Below are positions 1-8,328 of a stretch of 64,000 nucleotides of DNA, in pieces. This stretch comes from Duganella levis (GTDB taxonomy: Bacteria > Pseudomonadota > Gammaproteobacteria > Burkholderiales > Burkholderiaceae_D), in NCBI RefSeq assembly GCF_009857605.1, contig NZ_WWCT01000010.1:62001-126000 (forward strand). Reading direction: 5' to 3'. Within the stretch, counting starts at the first letter, position 1. Each line of letters opens with the position of its first letter. Below the pieces are notes generated by a model, which was not told the DNA's origin, ran no database searches, and saw nothing but the letters and a program-made list of their open reading frames with translations. The translations under genes were made by a program, and so were the position numbers.

Positions 1-1
1 C

Positions 2-298
2 ACGACCGGTCCATGGAACCTGAACACCCGCGCCAACTACTATGGTCCGGTGGAAGCGTCCAACTTCAGCCCTCTGCAAAAATGGGATGCGCGCTGGCTG
101 GTGGATGCGACGGTGCGTTATGGCTTCAGCAAACGCACCTTCCTCAGCGCGGGCGTCAACAACGCCTTCAACCAGTTGCCTAACCTGTGGGCCAACGGCG
201 GCGACTTCCCGAAACTGGGCTTCACCCGCTGCTGGGAAACCTGCCCTATCGGCGTGAACGGCCGCTCGTTCTACGTGCGGGCGGATACGGCGTTTTAA
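2..298 (+). CDS. TonB-dependent receptor, C-terminal fragment (5' end outside window)
   Basis: The open frame enters from the left edge and stops at TAA 296-298, giving about 98 residues. The sequence has the alternating polar/aromatic pattern of outer-membrane beta-barrel strands. It contains the motif GVNNAFNQLPN, typical of the last strands of TonB-dependent receptors (V-x-N-x-F-x-x-x-P), and ends in a terminal Phe (YVRADTAF), the usual signal for barrel assembly. Such receptors import siderophores, vitamins or oligosaccharides across the outer membrane using TonB energy. The substrate cannot be inferred because the plug domain lies outside the window. The gene is convergent with the MocR-type regulator and overlaps its 3' end by 53 bp. 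Confidence 0.85.
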   Translation, partial: TTGPWNLNTRANYYGPVEASNFSPLQKWDARWLVDATVRYGFSKRTFLSAGVNNAFNQLPNLWANGGDFPKLGFTRCWETCPIGVNGRSFYVRADTAF

Positions 299-1778
299 AC
301 GTCTTTGAGCAGTTGGCGGCATAAGCCGCAAGGTGCACCAGCGCCGCCAACTGCTTCACCAATCCTTCCATCTGCTCGGCCGGCACTTGTGCATAGCCGA
401 GCATCAATCCCTTCCAACCCGATTCACCCTGTGTGTCATGCGCGCTCAGCGCATTGACGGCAATGCCGCGCTCCAGCGCCTGCGCCACAATGGCTTCGTC
501 ATCGATTGCTGCGTCATTGAAGCGCAATGAAAGATGCATGCCGGCCGAGCCGCCGTGCACCGTCGCCACCGATCCCAGATGCTGCCGCAGCGCCGCCACC
601 AGCGCATCGCGCCGCTGCCGGTATAGCCGCCGCATGCGCCGCAGATGCAACGCGAACTGTCCGCTGCGCAGGAACTCGGCCAGCGCCAACTGCTCGGCCA
701 CGCGCCCGCGCGCCGACGACTGTTCGCGCATCTCCAAAAACGCATCGGCCAGCGACGCCGGCACCACCACAAAGCCGATGCGCAGCGACGGGAACATGGT
801 CTTGCTGAAGGTGCCGAGATAGACCACCGGCGCGTTCGCCGCCAAGCCCTGCATGGCGTGCAGCGGCGCACCATCATGCCGGAATTCGCTGTCGTAATCG
901 TCCTCGATGATCAAGGCGCCGGCCGCGCGTGCGGCCTCGATCAACGCCAGCCGCCGGCGCAAGCTCAGTACACTGCCCACCGGGTACTGGTGCGACGGCG
1001 TGGTGTAGATCAGGCGCGGTGGCCGCAGCAGCCAATCCTCCGCCGTGGGCGACATGCCATCGTCATCGACATCAATACCGGCTACCGCGAGGCCGGCGCC
1101 ACGCGCGGCAGCAAGCGCGCCGCCGTAGCCGGGATTCTCGATCCACATCGTGTCACCCACGTCGGCCAGCGCATGCATGCAAATATCCAGGCTGCTCTGC
1201 GTGCCGTCCGTGATGAACACCTGCGCCGCTTCGCACACCACGCCGCGTGAGGCGCGCAGATGGTCTGCAATCGCCTCGCGCAGCTGCGGTTCGCCGGCCG
1301 CCTCGCCGTAGTTAAGCTGCTCTACCGTTATCGTGCGCAGCGCGCGTTCCATCATGCGCCGCCACAGCGCTATCGGGAACTGCTCCAGCGCCGGCAAGCC
1401 GGGCACGAAAGCGCCCATGCGGTCCGCCGGTCCCGGCACCGCGCGCAGATTCCGTACGCGCTGCGACAAGCCGGCTTGCTGCACCGCCGCTGCGCGTCTG
1501 GCCGGCTTGCGTTCGGCCGCCAGCGCCGCCACGACCGTGCCGCGCCGGTCCGTCACCACGAAGCCTTCGCTGGCCAGCTGCTCGTACGCATACAGCACCG
1601 TATTGCGCGCCACACCCAACTCCTCCGCCAGCGCGCGCGAAGCGGCCAGGCGCGCACCTGCTGCCAGCGTGCCGCTGCGGATCGCCGACCGCAGACACTC
1701 GTGCAGCATGCGCTGACGCGGCCAGCCGTGATCGCGATGCTGTTCCGTGTAGTCGTTGATCAGCAGGGCAAGATCCAT
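246..1778 (-). CDS. MocR/PdxR-family transcriptional regulator (GntR wHTH + aminotransferase-like domain)
   Basis: 510 residues, the usual size for MocR regulators. Residues about 20-85 form a GntR winged helix (GARLAASRALAEELGVARNT). The rest is a fold-type I aminotransferase domain with a PLP-lysine motif, GTFSKTMFPSLRIGF, at roughly residue 320. These proteins bind PLP and often control vitamin B6, GABA or amino-acid genes. The ATG at 1778 is preceded by GGAG six bases upstream. The gene is divergent from a pyridoxamine-phosphate-oxidase-like gene, a common MocR arrangement, so that neighbour is the likely target. The last 17 or so residues are basic and low-complexity and run across the end of the convergent receptor gene; this may be a late stop rather than a functional tail. 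Confidence 0.9.
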   Translation of the reverse strand: MDLALLINDYTEQHRDHGWPRQRMLHECLRSAIRSGTLAAGARLAASRALAEELGVARNTVLYAYEQLASEGFVVTDRRGTVVAALAAERKPARRAAAVQQAGLSQRVRNLRAVPGPADRMGAFVPGLPALEQFPIALWRRMMERALRTITVEQLNYGEAAGEPQLREAIADHLRASRGVVCEAAQVFITDGTQSSLDICMHALADVGDTMWIENPGYGGALAAARGAGLAVAGIDVDDDGMSPTAEDWLLRPPRLIYTTPSHQYPVGSVLSLRRRLALIEAARAAGALIIEDDYDSEFRHDGAPLHAMQGLAANAPVVYLGTFSKTMFPSLRIGFVVVPASLADAFLEMREQSSARGRVAEQLALAEFLRSGQFALHLRRMRRLYRQRRDALVAALRQHLGSVATVHGGSAGMHLSLRFNDAAIDDEAIVAQALERGIAVNALSAHDTQGESGWKGLMLGYAQVPAEQMEGLVKQLAALVHLAAYAANCSKTFKTPYPPARRTSGRSRR

Positions 1779-1825
1779 TCATGGCTCCATCAAAATAGTT
1801 ATTCATGGCTCTACTGATGGAGCCA
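1778..1825. promoter_or_regulatory. Candidate MocR operator in divergent promoter region
   Basis: TGGCTCCATCA at 1782-1792 and its exact reverse complement TGATGGAGCCA at 1815-1825 form an 11-bp inverted repeat with a 22-bp spacer. TTCATGGCTC also occurs as a direct repeat at 1778-1787 and 1802-1811, 24 bp apart. MocR-family proteins are known to bind combinations of direct and inverted repeats between divergent genes. The left copy overlaps the ribosome-binding site of the regulator gene, which suggests autorepression. The assignment to this regulator is inference. Confidence 0.6.
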
Positions 1826-1861
1826 GCGTTTCATTATATTGGTATTCTTACGAGGAGAACC

Positions 1862-2500
1862 ATGAACGAAGCACCGACCGACCGCACCCGCATCCGCCGC
1901 ATTGCCACCAACGGCCACTACGACGCCGCCACGCTGCACGCCATCATTGACGACGCCTACCTGTGCCACATCGCCTTCGGCGACGCCAAAGGCGCGCACT
2001 GCATTCCCACAGCCTGCTGGCGCGAAGGTGACTATCTGTACATCCACGGCTCCAACGGGAGCCGCATGCTGAAGCGCCTGATGGACAGCGAATGCTGCGT
2101 GACCATCACGCATCTGGATGGCCTGGTGCTGGCGCGGTCGGCGTTCAACCATTCGATGAACTACCGCTCGGCCATGATCTATGGGCGTTTTGAAGTGGTT
2201 GACGCAGCCGACGCGCGGAATGCGATGGAAGCCTTCATGGAAAAGCTGGTGCCCGGCCGGCAGGCAGAAATCCGGCCCGGCTCGGACAAGGAATACGCCG
2301 CCACCACCGTCATGCGCATCCCGCTGACAGAAGCGGCCTGCAAGATCCGCAGCGGCCTGCCCGGCGACGATGAGGAAGACCTGAGCTGGCCAGCATGGGC
2401 CGGCGTACTGCCCTTCGCCCGCACCCAGCAGGCGCCGATCACCGATCCCGCCTGCACACTCCCGGCACCGGAATACGTGCGGCGTTGGCAGCAGGGTTGA
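1862..2500 (+). CDS. Pyridoxamine 5'-phosphate oxidase family protein (flavin-binding split barrel)
   Basis: 212 residues from ATG 1862, chosen because GAGGAG lies just upstream (about 1852-1857). An upstream in-frame ATG at 1805 falls inside the operator repeats and has no such site. The sequence matches small FMN-binding split-barrel proteins of the PNPOx-like/NimA type: CHIAFGDAKGAHCIPTACW, the strand YLYIHGSNGSRMLKRL, and LDGLVLARSAFNHSMNYRSAM. Proteins of this type bind FMN or haem and are often paired with MocR regulators. The enzymatic activity is not determined; it need not be the vitamin B6 oxidase PdxH. It converges on the DapA-family gene with 10 bp between the stop codons. Confidence 0.85.
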   Translation: MNEAPTDRTRIRRIATNGHYDAATLHAIIDDAYLCHIAFGDAKGAHCIPTACWREGDYLYIHGSNGSRMLKRLMDSECCVTITHLDGLVLARSAFNHSMNYRSAMIYGRFEVVDAADARNAMEAFMEKLVPGRQAEIRPGSDKEYAATTVMRIPLTEAACKIRSGLPGDDEEDLSWPAWAGVLPFARTQQAPITDPACTLPAPEYVRRWQQG

Positions 2501-2510
2501 CGTCAGGGCC

Positions 2511-3404
2511 TCAGGCCAGCTCCAGCGATTCGATCAGCTCTGCAAGATGTGCGCGGTCGGGGCCATGGATTGCTTTCAGCGGCAACGGCAGGCAGGGTGA
2601 TTTCGCCAGCCCGAGCAACTCGGCGGCGGCGGCCATTACGCGCAGGCTACCGCCCTGCCTCGCGACCAGATCCCACAAGGGACGCAAGCGCTCCATCAGT
2701 TGACTGGCTTCCTGCTCGTCGCCACGTTGCGCAGCGCGCGTGATCTCCAGCAGGGTGCGCGGGAAGAGACCGCCCCAGGCCGAATACCAGGCCTCGCAGC
2801 CGGCATTCAAGCCGATGGCGCCAAACCAGTCGCCACTGACGCCGATCGACACATGCGCGGGAATCAATGCGCGCAGACGATCGACACGCGCCTTGGCCTC
2901 CTGCGGGTCCAGAGGCATGCCGGGGATTTTGATCGAACGGACATTCGGCAGTTGGGCGATGCGCCCATGAAGTTCATCGCTGAACTGGAAATTGGTGGTG
3001 CCAGGATTGTCGTAAACGCAGAGGGGAATCGACAGATTGCGGGTCACCGCTTCAAAGTGGCTATACACCTCCTCGGCGGATAACTTGTTATACGAGACAG
3101 GCGCCAACAGGACCGCGCTGGCGCCGGCCTTTTGTGCGTCCTCCGCCAGCAGCAAAACATCGCGCGTGCGCAACGCGCCGATGCCGATCATGACGGGCAC
3201 GGTGCCCGCGTTTTCCACCGCAATGCGCGCGGTCTGTGCACGTTCTTCGCGCGAGAGGTAAGCGTAGCTGCCCGACGAGCCAAGCGCACCGATGGAGTCA
3301 ACGCCGGCATCAGCCAGGCGCCGGACCAGAGCCGCGTAGGCGACGGTATCGATACCGTCTTCGTTCATGGGCGTTAGTGGGAATGCACTGAGTCCGGAAA
3401 ACAT
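2511..3404 (-). CDS. DapA/NanA-superfamily aldolase (dihydrodipicolinate synthase family), non-canonical
   Basis: 297 residues from ATG 3404, which has GGAG eight bases upstream; a longer frame begins inside the preceding gene and is less likely. It is a TIM-barrel Schiff-base aldolase: the catalytic lysine lies in VRSIKIPG and the tyrosine in PLCVYDNPGTT. The canonical DapA loop GTTGE is replaced by GSSGS, and the arginine that binds aspartate semialdehyde in DapA is not seen after the tyrosine. True lysine-pathway DapA is therefore unlikely; a keto-acid or sugar-acid lyase is more plausible. It lies 34 bp downstream of the MoxR/Bat-like operon on the same strand and may be its last gene, though a functional link is not evident. 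Confidence 0.8.
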   Translation of the reverse strand: MFSGLSAFPLTPMNEDGIDTVAYAALVRRLADAGVDSIGALGSSGSYAYLSREERAQTARIAVENAGTVPVMIGIGALRTRDVLLLAEDAQKAGASAVLLAPVSYNKLSAEEVYSHFEAVTRNLSIPLCVYDNPGTTNFQFSDELHGRIAQLPNVRSIKIPGMPLDPQEAKARVDRLRALIPAHVSIGVSGDWFGAIGLNAGCEAWYSAWGGLFPRTLLEITRAAQRGDEQEASQLMERLRPLWDLVARQGGSLRVMAAAAELLGLAKSPCLPLPLKAIHGPDRAHLAELIESLELA

Positions 3405-3438
3405 GGCGACAACTCCGTCGTGGCTGATGTGCCGGATA

Positions 3439-5214
3439 TCATAACCTATCGCCAGCGCCGCCGATCTGCCGTTGCTCACGCCACCACAAAGCTAGCAGCA
3501 CCAGCCCAAATAGCACGCCAGCCACCCGCGCGCCCGGCCAACTGCCGCCATCCGCGATGCCAGCGCCGGCAGAGACTTGGACTGCGGTGTCGATGGCCGC
3601 GGCGCTGGCCGAAGCCGTGGCGTTGGCAGCACCGCTGCGCGTAACGACAGTGGCATCGGCCGTCGTGGCGGCAGCGCCCTGGCCGGCGACCATTGGCGCG
3701 GAGCGGGCGGCGTACTGCATGGTCGCGGCGCGGCGCAACGCCTTCTGCCACGCGGGCCAATCGCTGGCGGCGTAGACGTATTCCTCGCCCTGCTCCGCCA
3801 TGCCCGCCGCGCGGAACTTCATCCAGCCAGCCTTCTGCGGCCAGAATGCCGCACACACAGCATCCGCCTTGTCCGTGCGCGCAGCCAGCGTCATGGCCGC
3901 GTAGCCTTCGGCTGTCAACGCCGCCCCGTCCTTCATACCCTGCGCGCACACCTCACTGCGCAATCCCGGTACAGGCAGTGGATCGTTCATCTGCCAAACC
4001 GCTTTTTGCATGCCATCAAGCGAGATCAAATCCATCGCCGACTGCCACCACAACGCCAGCGCGTGCGGCGAGCTAATCGCATACTTATGCCAATCCGCCA
4101 CGCCTATCCACACCACGCGTCCCTGACCAAGACCACGCTGCCACAACCACGGCTGCTTTCGCCCATCCCGCGCCAGCACAGTCCACGACGCCGAAACACT
4201 CTCCGAAGGATTCAATTGCGCCGGCGGCAGCGACAGCGCGCCAAACTGCCGCACATCCTCCTTTTCCGTGGTTGGCGATTGCTGGCGCAGCGACAAACCA
4301 AAATCCCGCTGCCACATACCGGCATCGGAAGCATTCCCGCCCAGGACCACCAGCGGCACGCCCTTGCCTGCCTGCGCCAGCAAAGCCGCGCGCGCCGCAG
4401 AACTCAAATGCTCCACATACGCCGCATCGACAAACACCGCATTGGCCGCCACCAGCGGCGCGCGCGCAGTCTCGCTGCGCGTAATCGATTTGCCCAGCGT
4501 GACATTCCAATCCAATACCGCACCACCATCGGACAGCAACTGATTCAAGGCCCGCGAGTCAAACGACGGCGCATCGAAACGCCCCTGAATCTGCAATGGC
4601 ACCGCATCCTTTACCTGCAACGGTATAGGTCCCTGCGCAATCGCCTTGCCATCCTTGTCGAGCAGGCGAGCTTGGAGCACCATAGCCTCCGCCACCGGCG
4701 GCAACCACTGCACGGACAACTGCGACTCCGCCGCCAAACCAGAATCCGCCAGTACTTGCTTATTCTCAGCCAGCAGCTGCAAGCGCCACTGCCCCGGCGC
4801 GGAAGAACGCCGCACAGTCAGCGAAAAGATACGGCCTACCGACATCGAACGCGGGAAATCCAGCCATAGCAAATCCGCCGCCGCAGGCTTCCATTGCAGC
4901 GGACGCGCAGGCAAATCGCGCCACTCCGCCTCGCGTACACCGTCGCCACTCAACACAATGCCGGATGCCGCCGGAATCGCATAAAGATCGGACGCGCTGA
5001 TGCGGCCCGCTTCTGTGCTGACGGCCAACGGCGCCGCCGCGCCAACAGGCAAACGCACATCTGCTATCGCCACCGCCAGCGCGGCGCCCGCCACGCCAGT
5101 CAACGCTGCGTCGATCCAGCGGCGCTTGCGGCCATACAGCACGGCGCTGATCAAGCCAGCAGCCAGCGCTGCCAACGGCGGCGCAATATTCGCCAGGTCA
5201 GTAGAAATAATCAT
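3439..5214 (-). CDS. Membrane-anchored protein of the MoxR/Bat-like cluster, large extracytoplasmic region
   Basis: 591 residues. Two N-terminal membrane segments (about 8-27 and 34-53) are followed by some 490 residues without membrane segments and a final membrane helix (GVLFGLVLLALWW) near the C-terminus. The middle contains a Rossmann-like stretch (GKGVPLVVLGGNASDAG, later GRVVWIGVADWHKYA) resembling the class-I glutamine-amidotransferase-like fold often found in membrane proteins of MoxR/BatA clusters. No catalytic triad is obvious. The start overlaps the upstream stop as ATGA, with AAGGAG as ribosome-binding site. It is probably translated coupled to its neighbours. Exact function unknown. 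Confidence 0.75.
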   Translation of the reverse strand: MIISTDLANIAPPLAALAAGLISAVLYGRKRRWIDAALTGVAGAALAVAIADVRLPVGAAAPLAVSTEAGRISASDLYAIPAASGIVLSGDGVREAEWRDLPARPLQWKPAAADLLWLDFPRSMSVGRIFSLTVRRSSAPGQWRLQLLAENKQVLADSGLAAESQLSVQWLPPVAEAMVLQARLLDKDGKAIAQGPIPLQVKDAVPLQIQGRFDAPSFDSRALNQLLSDGGAVLDWNVTLGKSITRSETARAPLVAANAVFVDAAYVEHLSSAARAALLAQAGKGVPLVVLGGNASDAGMWQRDFGLSLRQQSPTTEKEDVRQFGALSLPPAQLNPSESVSASWTVLARDGRKQPWLWQRGLGQGRVVWIGVADWHKYAISSPHALALWWQSAMDLISLDGMQKAVWQMNDPLPVPGLRSEVCAQGMKDGAALTAEGYAAMTLAARTDKADAVCAAFWPQKAGWMKFRAAGMAEQGEEYVYAASDWPAWQKALRRAATMQYAARSAPMVAGQGAAATTADATVVTRSGAANATASASAAAIDTAVQVSAGAGIADGGSWPGARVAGVLFGLVLLALWWREQRQIGGAGDRL

Positions 5215-7241
5215 TTAGCCTGCTCCTTACCGCTCCACGCCTGACGGAATGGCGTATCCGCCAAGGGGCGTGCTTGCAGCAGCACAGGGGCGTCGGTCAG
5301 CGTGCCGCGCAGCCACGCGCGCAACTCGGCACGGCATGGCACACAGCCATCCTGAACATCCTGCACGGCGCGCTGTGCGCTCAGTTTCTGTTCCTGATCG
5401 CTGATGCGCGCGGCAATCGCCTCACGCGCTGCCTTGCTCCACAATGCCGGCAAGGCACCATCCTGCGACAGCGCCTGAACCAGATCGCGCACTTCGGCCG
5501 GCACCGTGTCGCTGGCCGCACCTTGCGCGCGCTTGTAGCTCATGGCGCCGACGATGTCGCCGGTCATGCGCTTCTCTTCCTTCAGCGCCGGCGGCACAAA
5601 AGCAGTGCGGTGCAGGTAGACGCGCTCTGCGGCCTGCAATTCCTTGATGGCGTCCAGCGCCTTGTACTCCGGCGGCAGCGCGGTCTTGGGCGAGACGGCG
5701 CGCAGCGATTTTTCCGCGTCCCACATCGCGGACAGTGCTCGTTTGAGGACCGCCTTCGTCTGCGGATCGAAGATGGTGGCGTTGTCCTCAACATCGTGCG
5801 CGTGCCCGAATTCCTTCATGACGCTGATTTCGCTGCCGGCTTTTTCCTGGCCGTGATGCTCATGCTCATGTTCTTCATCGCCGAACAGGCTCGATTCTTC
5901 GCCGAGGAATTGGCCGTAGCGCAGGCGCAGCGCGGCCTGGTCGGCGGCGATGCCTTCGCTGCGCGAGCGCTGGGTAGCGGCCGGCATGCCGGGATTGGCT
6001 TTCAGGTCGGCGACCAGTTGTTCGGTGTCGATGATGATCTGGCGCTGGCTACGCAGGTTTTCCGGTTTGCTCATGGATGGCAATGCGGTGGAGTCCAGGC
6101 TCTCGGCTTCCGGTCCGGGCAGGCGCAGCGTGTAGGTTGGCGATTGCGCGGTATGCGGGTTCTCCGGCGCGTTGTCGGTGGCGCGGACGAAGAAGTAGAG
6201 CTCATCGCCGGGTTCCATACCGAGTTCCGCCAGCGTCCATTGTTTTTCCCAGCTGCGCGATTTGGGATCGCTGGATTGCGGCAGCGGGACTTCCTTGTCG
6301 CTGAAGCGGATGTTTTCACCGCTGCCGCGCGCGAGGGTCATGTGCAGGCTGGCGCGAACGATGGCGTAGTCGTCGCGGGCGCTAACGGAGATTTGTACTG
6401 ACTTGGCGTCTTTTTGCAGCAGGTGGATCAGTTCTGTCGGCTCGATGATGCTGACTTGCGGTGCCTGGTCCGGCGTGACACGGATGTTGTAGCGGGTGGC
6501 GGAGGTGCCGCGTACGCGCCAGAACAGAGAGTCTTCAACGCGGAGCTTGGCGCAGTCTTTGCCGATGGCGAGCGTATGGCCGTCGCCAAGTTCGACGGCG
6601 GGTTCGGCGCCGGTGGCGTTGCGGACGCACCAGCGGACGTCGGTGTATTGCGGGATCTGGATGTCGCGCGCGCCGGTCTCAAACGGTTTGACGCCGGTGT
6701 AGGCTGGCGGTGTAACGCTGAGGTATACCTCGCCGTCAATGATTGGTTTGTTGGCGTGGGCCGCCACTGGTGGTGGTGGTGGCGTTGGTACGGGTTGGCC
6801 TTGCCATGCGATGGCTGCGCCGGTGGCAAGGATGGCGAGCAGCAGCGGCCAGATGGAGAGGCGTGCCTGGGTGCGGGCGATGCGCTGGTAGTCTGCGTCT
6901 GTGAGCGCGCTGGCAAGGCGGGCTTGCAGGCGTTGTTGCTGAAGTTTGGCGATGGGCGTTTTGGCATCGCTTGTCAGTAGTTCGCTGCTGTCTTCCAGTG
7001 ATGGGATGGCGGCGTTGAGCCACGATTGCCATTGTTCGGCGATGCGTTGCTTCCAGCGGTAGCCGTCGGCAATGGCGCAGATTGCCCAGAGGGTGATGGC
7101 TGCTGCCATGGCGATGCGGGTGGCGGGTAGCATCCGGCTGGCCAATAGCATTGGCAAGAGTGCGGCCAGCCATTGCGGGGCGCGGCGGCGCCAGATGGTG
7201 GTCCAGAGGCGGCGGCACAGGTGGTCAGTTTCGCCGTGCAT
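5211..7241 (-). CDS. DUF4175-like membrane protein with histidine-rich segment
   Basis: 676 residues from ATG 7241; this start overlaps the end of the BatA-like gene by 17 bp. Upstream in-frame sequence is Pro/Arg-rich shadow of that gene. Membrane segments lie at about 24-60 (one or two helices, AMAAAITLWAICAIADG) and about 127-147 (LSIWPLLLAILATGAA). A large extracytoplasmic region follows with VYLSVTPPAYTGVKPF, a motif seen in DUF4175-type proteins. A short acidic/histidine cluster (DEEHEHEHHGQ) around residue 460 could bind metal. The role is inferred only from the cluster: a structural or scaffolding part of an envelope machine run by the MoxR ATPase. Confidence 0.7.
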   Translation of the reverse strand: MHGETDHLCRRLWTTIWRRRAPQWLAALLPMLLASRMLPATRIAMAAAITLWAICAIADGYRWKQRIAEQWQSWLNAAIPSLEDSSELLTSDAKTPIAKLQQQRLQARLASALTDADYQRIARTQARLSIWPLLLAILATGAAIAWQGQPVPTPPPPPVAAHANKPIIDGEVYLSVTPPAYTGVKPFETGARDIQIPQYTDVRWCVRNATGAEPAVELGDGHTLAIGKDCAKLRVEDSLFWRVRGTSATRYNIRVTPDQAPQVSIIEPTELIHLLQKDAKSVQISVSARDDYAIVRASLHMTLARGSGENIRFSDKEVPLPQSSDPKSRSWEKQWTLAELGMEPGDELYFFVRATDNAPENPHTAQSPTYTLRLPGPEAESLDSTALPSMSKPENLRSQRQIIIDTEQLVADLKANPGMPAATQRSRSEGIAADQAALRLRYGQFLGEESSLFGDEEHEHEHHGQEKAGSEISVMKEFGHAHDVEDNATIFDPQTKAVLKRALSAMWDAEKSLRAVSPKTALPPEYKALDAIKELQAAERVYLHRTAFVPPALKEEKRMTGDIVGAMSYKRAQGAASDTVPAEVRDLVQALSQDGALPALWSKAAREAIAARISDQEQKLSAQRAVQDVQDGCVPCRAELRAWLRGTLTDAPVLLQARPLADTPFRQAWSGKEQAK

Positions 7242-8328
7242 GCGTGAGGGTCCGTTCGAGGATGAAAAGCGCCAACAGGGCCAAGGCGAGCCAGTAGGCT
7301 GGCTTGGCGTTGGTGATGGCGGGCAGCGCGCTGCGGGTGGCGCTGAAGGTTTGGGATGGTGTGGCGTAGGCTGGTGCCGGCGCGGCGGAGAGCAGTTGCC
7401 AGGCTTCGTACAGCGCGCGGGCGGTGTCGGCGTCGCGTGGCGGGAAGGCGTCCGAGGTCCACAGGCGGCCGCGCGGTGAATCGGCATAGCGCAGAGTGAT
7501 GCCGTTAATCGTCAGCTTGGTCGCGGAGGCCAGCTCGGGGAAGCCGGCAATGGCGCTCGTGGTCGCGCCGGAGGCGGTGGTCGCAAGGCTGGGAGTCACG
7601 GCGGCGGACGGCGCGATCCACCAGTGCGGGGCACGCCAGTTGCCGGGCGGTGAGGTGGCGGGCGTGTCCCATACGATCAGCGTCGTGCCGGCGTCTGGTT
7701 CGGTGGCGAGTTGGTGGCGCGTGGCTGCGTTGCCGGCAACGTCGAAGGCGGCGAACAATGATTGCCATGCCGGCGCGCGAGCGGCCGGTGCGGCCAGCAC
7801 GATGTGCTGCGCGATTGCGGCCGGCGGGGCGGCCGGTACGTTAGCGGTGCGCAGTTCTAGCTGGTGGCTGAATTGCGGCACGCGGGCCGGCATGGCGATT
7901 TGATCGGCGCGGGCGACGATGAGCAATCGCGCTGTCGAACGCCAATCGCGTTCATTGGCGCGTAGCCATGCCAGCGGATTGGGCGGCAGGTCGATGCGCG
8001 CGGCGGCGGTAAAGCCTGCGGCGGAGATTTGCTGCTCGGCCCACGCTTTGTCAGCACCGGCATCAATCATCACCGTGTCGCCACGCCACGGGAAGATGGT
8101 GGCGGCCAGCCAGGCGATCAACGTTACAAGCAGCAGGCAGCGCACCAGCAACAGCACCTTGTCGCGCCATTGCCAGACACGCAATTGCTCCGGCGGCGCC
8201 GACGGCAGGAAGCGCGCAGTAGCCAGCGGCTCGGCTTTCAGGCGCTGGCGCTTCTGGCGATGCCACCACACCGGCAACAGCAGCAACGGCAATGCCAGCC
8301 ACCACCAGGGATAAGAACTCAAGATCAT
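7225..8328 (-). CDS. BatA-like membrane protein (BatA N-terminal domain)
   Basis: 367 residues. The N-terminus has the BatA/DUF1550 layout: helix WWWLALPLLLLPVWWH, the basic linker RQKRQRLKAEPLATARFL, then a second helix (VLLLVRCLLLVTLIAWLAATIF). A C-terminal helix (YWLALALLALFILERTL) anchors the other end, placing about 250 residues in the periplasm. A von Willebrand MIDAS motif is not visible in that region, unlike full BatA proteins. ATGA overlap with the DUF58 gene upstream. In known MoxR systems such proteins work with DUF58 proteins and the ATPase in envelope assembly; this role is inferred here. Confidence 0.8.
   Translation of the reverse strand: MILSSYPWWWLALPLLLLPVWWHRQKRQRLKAEPLATARFLPSAPPEQLRVWQWRDKVLLLVRCLLLVTLIAWLAATIFPWRGDTVMIDAGADKAWAEQQISAAGFTAAARIDLPPNPLAWLRANERDWRSTARLLIVARADQIAMPARVPQFSHQLELRTANVPAAPPAAIAQHIVLAAPAARAPAWQSLFAAFDVAGNAATRHQLATEPDAGTTLIVWDTPATSPPGNWRAPHWWIAPSAAVTPSLATTASGATTSAIAGFPELASATKLTINGITLRYADSPRGRLWTSDAFPPRDADTARALYEAWQLLSAAPAPAYATPSQTFSATRSALPAITNAKPAYWLALALLALFILERTLTHARRN

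Noticed and set aside
2511-3404. Lysine-pathway dapA
   Set aside because: Substrate-binding loop and arginine of DapA are not conserved.
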